This document shows, one piece after another, positions 58,301-64,000 of a DNA stretch of 64,000 nt; the first letter of the stretch is position 1, and every line of letters starts with the position of its first letter. Under the pieces are notes generated by a model. That model was given only the letters and a program-made list of their open reading frames with translations, ran no database searches and had not been told where the DNA came from. Source of the DNA: Haberlea rhodopensis (lineage: Eukaryota; Streptophyta; Magnoliopsida; Lamiales; Gesneriaceae); assembly GCA_907163345.1 (NCBI GenBank), contig CAJQUN010000141.1, forward strand, positions 1,302,001 to 1,366,000, read 5' to 3'. Both the position numbers and the translations under genes were made by a program.

Positions 58301-59372
58301 ATGCCAGTTATTGATTTCCTTTCTGTCAAGCAAAGAGTTATGCTACTTTTGGATGGTTAAATCTCTGATGAGAGATATGGAACACCTTGAGATTGGGAAT
58401 CTCCATGGCACGATAATTATGAGGCATAATCGTGAGGTTAGTTGACTCCTTTGAGGAGGGATTATCTTGTGTGGGTTGAGGTGTTCCCTTGTTGGTGTTT
58501 TCCTTCGAGTTATGCGATAGCCTTCCCAAGTTTGGATTGTTAAATCCTAGGATTATCAAGGGATGGCAGGAATTCGGATTTATTGGGTGTCGCTGTCGAC
58601 ACAAGCGTTGAGGATGCAATGGGTTTATTGCATGACCTTTCAGAAATTGAACCTTGTGGAGTCTCGATGGTTTATTTATGATCAGGATGTGATCCTTGGA
58701 ATATCCGGAGGTGGCCATCTTGTGAGATGTCTTTTGTGTGAATCTGTGGCCGTGAGTTGCCCAAATTGAGTTGCAATGATGCGACTACTCATTCGATGGA
58801 GGAGGTTTGAAAGTGGAGATTTAGTATGTGTACATCGTGGTATACTAATGTTTCCCCCGTAACGATGTATGTTAGACGTCGTGAGTCATGATAGAGATGT
58901 CATTTGAATGATATCTACGATAGAATCGGAAGCGATTCGAATCCTTGCAGTTTCAGTTGCCTAACTGCTTTTGGATTATTAGCGTTGAGTGGTGCTGACG
59001 CTCTTTGACGTTATGATGGATTTGGAAGTCTATTCCACACCAGAGATTGACACGAGGTCAACGCTCTCACGGTTGAGGTGTCATTCAGGGTGCGTTCTTA
59101 CTAGTTGTATTAGAACTGAGGATGACTGTCTGATTTACAGTCGTAAGTATTGGTTGTTTTGCAGTCATGAGGGACTGACTTTTGGGATGAGCCGCATCGA
59201 GGTATGTTTTGCCTCTTGGGTGATATGTTGGTTTTGGTATGTCGCTCTGTTTCAGAGTTCGATGTGAGATAAGTATTCTCGAGGTTTTTAAGACGATTCT
59301 GATATGGTCAGGAATCGAGGTTATGACTTCTTGTAGTTGTGTAGCCCGGGTGTTACGTGATACACCGGTGCT
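55304..59372 (+). mobile_element. A3 noncoding interior
   Basis: About 4.1 kb with no retroviral-type protein. Order: PBS-proximal region, GCGAGGGGTGGGAGTACCGC units (55800-56200), regular hairpin array (56240-56745), CGTCA/TGACG hairpins (57030-57140), then unique-looking sequence to the PPT. A 92-codon frame at 58989-59267 resembles one in A1. Confidence 0.87.
56240..56745 (+). repeat. 59-bp dimeric hairpin array in A3
   Basis: More than eight copies of a 59-bp unit holding two hairpins: TGGCG-11 nt-CGCCA, then TAGCG-11 nt-CGCTA. Loops are ATGGTTCWTGC, with occasional ATTC ends. Copies differ by only a few bases (ATGTATATT versus ATGGATATT spacers), so the array was homogenised recently. 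Confidence 0.93.
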
Positions 59373-59407
59373 AATTTCGAGGACGAAATTCTTTTAGTGG
59401 GGGATAT
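59373..59407 (+). promoter_or_regulatory. A3 pre-PPT hairpin and polypurine tract
   Basis: AATTTCG-AGGA-CGAAATT (59373-59390), then TTTTAGTGGGGGATAT directly before the 3' LTR. Confidence 0.88.
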
Positions 59408-61837
59408 TGTGATGACCAGGGATTAGAGATGTTAATCCCGGAGTGTTAATAACCCCTAAAGTTGTTTTACGTGGCAATTGGAGTTTAATCGAGGTGTTGG
59501 GCCTTCCGGGCTCGTCTATTTGAGTAGTTGGGATCGTTGGATCCCGAGGTTGAGATCGTATTCTCATTTCGGTGAAAACCTGTGAGTTGGGTTTTTAGTG
59601 TGACCCGGAATCTCGGGTGCTTGGTGTGGGCACCGGTAGGGGGTTTTTGAGTTAGAGAGAGAGTTTTTGAAAACAGATGATTTTTAATGAATCATGATGT
59701 ATTTGTGGGGCTATTAGTATTTCGGGGTATTTTGCTATAAATACAAGTTGAACCCGAGATTTTAATTATCGGAACCATTTCTGCACCTCGTCTCTCTCTC
59801 CCCGTACCCGCTGGTTCCCGATCCCCTTTTGACCCACGCCGCTTCCAGGCGTGCGCCCGCCGCCGTCCGGCCGCCGTTCGACGCGTGCGACCCGCCGTTG
59901 GATTCGTCTCTCCGAGGCGCAGCTATTCATACCAACAATTCGAAGTTTGGTCGCGATTTGAGCTCGGATTTCTGCAGAAAGCGCTAGGGTTCGTCACTGG
60001 ATTCTGTTCGATTTTTGGGGCTCGATTTTGGTACGTTTTTGGGGCTGTTCTTTGGGTGTTTTTGGGGCGTTTTTGTGCTGCTTTTGGGTCAAATATTTCA
60101 CACTTTGTGATTCATAAATTTGTTGCCAATTGGTTCGAATTTTGGTGTTCCTTGTTTCGAAAATCTTGTTGATTTTTGGATAGATTCTTATGCTTCACAT
60201 GGTCCAGCTTTTGAGTCTCCTTGGTGATGCATTGTGGTTCGAATTCTCGCTGTTGGCTCACGGGTTAGGGTTCGAAAATTGGGGTTTTGGCATGTGGGGC
60301 GATTATTCATGTTGTTGATTTAATTCATATTTTAGATGAATTATGGTGTTTAATTGGGTTCGATTTGTGTTGTGAAATTCGAAAATTTGTGGGGAATTCT
60401 TGAGCAATTTTCGATAATGGTTAATTGTCGTGTGTTGACAATATTTTTGAGGGTTATGGGTGTGCTTGAACATGGGTTGCATGTTCGTAATTAATTGTGA
60501 ATTAATTTATCGTGTTAGCACATCGTTCCTCGGAGCATGGAACTCGAGCAAGGTTTGGCTCGGACTTCGGAGATTAAGGTACGTGCGACGTACGAGCATT
60601 ACTTTATATGAGAGCATTTGTGAAATGTATAATGTATATTGACTTCATCGATGGTTGTGCGCATGGCTATATTTATGTGTTGATATATATGGGGTACTGG
60701 GCCTATATGACTATTGTACGGCATTTGAGATGCCTGAGAATGATCGTGGGATCATGTACTCATTATAAGACATGTGAGATGTCTAGGTATAATGGAAAAT
60801 TGGTAAAATAAATGCTAGGCATTTGAGCTATCTATGATTGATAGCGAAATTGAGAAATCAGTACTAGATATTGAGATATCTATATTTGTATGTATAATGA
60901 ACTTGGAATCATTGATTATTGATACTTGAGAATCAGGCATGCTATGAGTTAAATCAATGTGTTGATTTACTGATTTACGAGATTTGATGAATTTGATGAT
61001 TGTGAGAACAGGGACAGTACACGGAATCCCGGATGAGGATGTTGCCATCCAGGGAATATCATTTAAAATTCATTAATATTTACTTGTGTTGTAAATTATG
61101 AATTTCATTATTGTGATTATGAGATTTTGTGTATTGGTATGCTCACCCCGTTGGGGGCTGTCTCTGTTGGGGCAGGTGAACAGGTGCATCGATGGCTATG
61201 GAGCTGGGCTCGAGATGTTGATTGGATGCACTCACAGGATCGTGGTACCAGGGCTTGATGAAGCACGGTATCGTATAGAGTACTTATATACACCCGAGGT
61301 TTATATACACATTTATGATGCTCGCTTGTGAGCATGGATATTCTTGTATATGGGTTGTATATAAAGGCATGAGCCTTTCTCTCTTTCATTATATGTTGCA
61401 TGCAATTGTGGTAGAATTGCTAATGATATGAGAGTCGTTAGTGTATTATGTGGGTGTTGACACCCACTTTTGTCGTCTTATGTGTGGTGTCTTCCCTGGC
61501 TGGGAATTTACTTTGTGTTCAGTATTCTGTTGGGTATTGTGTATTCCCTAGCCGGGAATTATATTATATGATGTGCTTTTGTTTTGGGATAGCTCAATTT
61601 ACGGGGAGACTCTGCCCAAATTTTTATAAAAGTCCACAATGTGAAAAGTGGCAAAATGGGGATGGTAATGGGCAACTCTATGAGTCTATATGTTAGTAGA
61701 GATGATCTTATAACGTTGTATATTAAAGGAATTTTGTAAGCATCATTTGAGCTTCCCGATTGACTTTTTATTGAAAGCATGTGCCACACATAATGGTTAA
61801 TACACTAATTAAGGGTTAAGGGCTTGGGGTCCTTACA
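59408..61837 (+). mobile_element. A3 3' LTR
   Basis: Uninterrupted 2430-bp reference copy of the family-A LTR, TGTGATGACCAGGG ... GGTCCTTACA. TATA box at 59735-59744. A run of five small hairpins lies at 60720-60881. Confidence 0.95.
60720..60881 (+). repeat. String of five small hairpins in A3 LTR
   Basis: GGCAT-TTGAG-ATGCC (60720-60734), ATGATC-GTGG-GATCAT (60740-60755), GACAT-GTGAG-ATGTC (60769-60783), GCTATC-TATGATT-GATAGC (60827-60845) and AGATAT-TGAG-ATATCT (60866-60881). Three share a TGAG loop with different stems. Confidence 0.8.
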
Positions 61838-61842
61838 GATTA

Positions 61843-62880
61843 CCAACCCCAAATTGGTGTTATTCTTCAGCCTCGACTTGTTCCTCGTTATTATCTGGGG
61901 AAGTAGAAGTAAGGGGTGAGTGTTTTGGAAAACAAACACTCAGCAAGTTGGGCCAATCGATATGACAGTATAATACATATTCATAATTTTTTCAAAACAT
62001 ATATCATAATCGAACATAAAAATATGAATGCATCTCAACATAATTGCTCCCATCGAGGCATGAATTATCATAATTGCTCCCATCGAGGCATAACATAACA
62101 TATCATATCAGCAATATTTTTCATATACGTTAAGCACAATAAATCCTCTAATTTCCTCTTGGTACTGATATCAGTCTCTAGACTTAACCCTCCTAAAGAT
62201 GAGGTCATGACATCGGATCACCCTCGAATAAAGGGTGTGGACTTCCCAGAACAACGGTTAACCATCGTATCAGGTCGTGTAAGCATTTAAATCGAAGGTT
62301 TTAAGAAAACTAAGCTAACATGCCATTTTTCACACAAACAAAAGTATGAACTCCACAACTAAATTTCAAACCCAGAAATGGTTTCTCACCCCTTTTTGAT
62401 CCGATTTTTGGAAGCTTTCCAGGCAACAAAAATGGTGGATCTCCTTCTTTTCTCCCTTATCAGATGTTGGACGAAAAAATGGGAGAGGAATGGAGTGATT
62501 TCAGACATGGGAGGGTTGGGTGAGAGATGGGACAAGGGGTATGGGCAAGCAGCTGGTAGCTGGCAGCAGGGCATGGGTCAAGGGGGGTGGTTGGGTGGTG
62601 GGTTATGTGATGTGTTTTGTTTTGGTCCCGGTATTTAGCACGATGTATTAAAATATCCTCACATGATATTTTATAGTATTTTCTCAATAAAATACTTCAA
62701 CTCCCATTTAAAAAATGCTTTACCAAAACAAACAACACACACCCCAAAATCCCAACATATAACACATGCACCCTCACATGCATTTCCCAATATTATCAAT
62801 TCAACACTAGAATTAATACCATAATTTTCACAACAATGATTAATGTTTAAATAACACCTAATCATTTCGGGGATATCACA
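61843..62880 (-). mobile_element. B 5' LTR, part 2 (U3 end)
   Basis: Continues the B LTR after A3 and ends GGGGATATCACA. On the minus strand it starts TGTGATATCCCCGAAATGATTA, close to the G LTR start (TGTGATACCCCCGAAAGGATTA), which puts B in a related chromovirus group. It is noncoding. Confidence 0.82.
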
Positions 62881-64000
62881 TTTTATATGTGTTATGATGT
62901 GGTTTTAAGTGTATGAAACGAGGTGCTCGGAAATTCTGGAAATCGCGCAAAGGAACAGAGTTGGCGATCGATCGCCAAGAAGGCGCGATCGATCGCGACG
63001 TTCCAGTGGGTTTTGGCGATCGATCGCCAATAAGAGGCGATCGATCGCTGATTGTATATTTTTTGGTATACGAGGCAGTAACATCTCGCGATCGATCGGG
63101 GCTAAGGGGCAATCGATCGCGAGATGACATATTGGGGCAAATGTTGAATTTTGTTTAGTTTTTGGTATTGAATTATTATTGGGTGCCTAATATGGTGTTA
63201 TGTGGCTATGTAGAACCATCGCAGGCACCAGCACAGTCGAGGAGATAAAGTCGGTTGACTCCTCTATCTTTTGAAAGGTACGTAAGCGACGTACGGGCAT
63301 CCCAACGGTAACATGTATTCGTGTTTATTTATTTAACACAAGGTAAAGTAAAGTATGCATAAGATAATGCATTATGATATGATACATGTTGACATGCATT
63401 GTTTTTGCATAAGAATGTTGTGGAATATAAGAGGTGTGTTCCACGAGAGGAATATAAGAGGTGTATTCCACGAGTCAAGGTTATCCCAGTGAGGATATAA
63501 ATGTTTACACTATAATTCCGTTGAAAATGTGGAGCGAGAGGTAGAGGACCGTTCGCACATGGAGGCGTGAATTTCCATAAGAAGCGAGGAAGAATACCGC
63601 TTACGTGGAGTTCCATAAGAAGCGAGGAAGAATTCCGCTTACGTGGAAAAGTAAGAAGCATTGCAATACACTAATGATAAAATGACTCAAGATTGAAGTA
63701 AGGATTAAGAAGTAAAGATATGTCATGACATTTATATAAGGAACCATAATATCATATAATGTTTTTATCATGAGTTATGATACATGGACAACTAATGGGC
63801 GTTTTAAATGCATTGGAAATACATGAAGTATTTTATGATTATGATTATGCATTTATGTTTTACATTCATATTATGTTTGATATGAATTACGATATGCTCA
63901 TGTGATGGGGGTTGTCCTTGTAGGTGCTTTGCTAAGGAGAACCAGGGTCAGGTTGATAAGCTGAGCTGTAAGGAGTGCTACAAGATAGCAAGATAAAGAC
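62881..64000 (+). mobile_element. G2: partial second G-family LTR
   Basis: Begins abruptly at TTTTATATGTG, matching 40417 onward of the G 3' LTR at very high identity, and runs off the window at the equivalent of about 41533. B appears to have inserted into this LTR, and the portion upstream of B was lost with B's 3' half. It contains the palindrome cluster at 62963-63122 and the hairpin pairs. Confidence 0.9.
62963..63122. repeat. GATCGATC palindrome cluster in G2 LTR
   Basis: Six units; the only decayed core is the last (GGCAATCGATCGCG). The positions match the other two G-family clusters. Confidence 0.9.

Larger units (their letters stand above)
46709..61837 (+). mobile_element. A3: complete non-autonomous LTR retrotransposon (nested in B LTR)
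   Basis: Perfect TSD GATTA (46704-46708 and 61838-61842). 5' LTR (46709-48251 plus 54397-55287, split by C2), PBS 55292-55303, noncoding interior, pre-PPT hairpin and PPT, 3' LTR 59408-61837. Own length about 8.98 kb, close to A1 and A2. LTRs differ by roughly a percent by eye, so it is fairly young. Confidence 0.95.

Overview
The window is plant nuclear DNA made almost entirely of nested LTR retrotransposons. No host gene, tRNA, rRNA or CRISPR array could be supported. The plant call rests on Ty1/copia and chromodomain-bearing Ty3/gypsy polyproteins, on primer-binding sites matching the 3' end of plant initiator-Met tRNA (TGGTATCAGAGC), on 5-bp target-site duplications (TSDs) and on AT-rich, CpG-decayed sequence. 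The species cannot be named from the sequence.

Layout. (1) 1-3191: end of a minus-strand non-autonomous LTR element (A0; interior plus truncated 5' LTR), fused at a short shared sequence to element G. (2) 3192-41737: G, a Tekay/Del-like chromovirus of about 9.6 kb with gag, protease, RT, RNase H, integrase and chromodomain, now a pseudogene. It is split twice. A1 (7889-25520, minus) lies inside the RT; A2 (26339-37636, plus) lies between RNase H and integrase. A1 carries an almost pristine Ty1/copia element, C1 (9035-17724, intact 1320-codon gag-pol), in its 3' LTR. A2 carries a solo LTR of the same A family (A4, 34323-36757) in its 3' LTR. (3) 41738-43845: fragment of an old copia element (D), split by a 1.35-kb LTR-like unit (S) with its own TSD. 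(4) 43846-62880: degenerate minus-strand Ty3/gypsy element B, whose 5' LTR is split by A3 (46709-61837, plus). A3's 5' LTR is split in turn by C2 (48252-54391, minus), an internally deleted relative of C1. (5) 62881-64000: part of a second G-family LTR, running off the window.

After subtracting nested insertions, A1, A2 and A3 are each about 8.9 kb (LTRs about 2.4-2.5 kb, interior about 3.9-4.1 kb) and show no recognisable gag or pol. Their terminal signals closely resemble those of G: LTRs starting TGTGAT, the TTAGTGGTATCAGAGC context, and a TTTCG-NGGA-CGAAA hairpin before the polypurine tract. The simplest reading is that family A is a parasite of a G-like chromovirus.

The most unusual signal is structural. 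The A interiors carry long tandem arrays of small hairpins (GCGA-loop-CCGC) whose outer stem pair alternates G-C and A-T in register. The same hairpin grammar appears in the LTR of G. Separately, clusters of the palindrome CGATCGATCG occur in three otherwise unrelated LTR types in this window.
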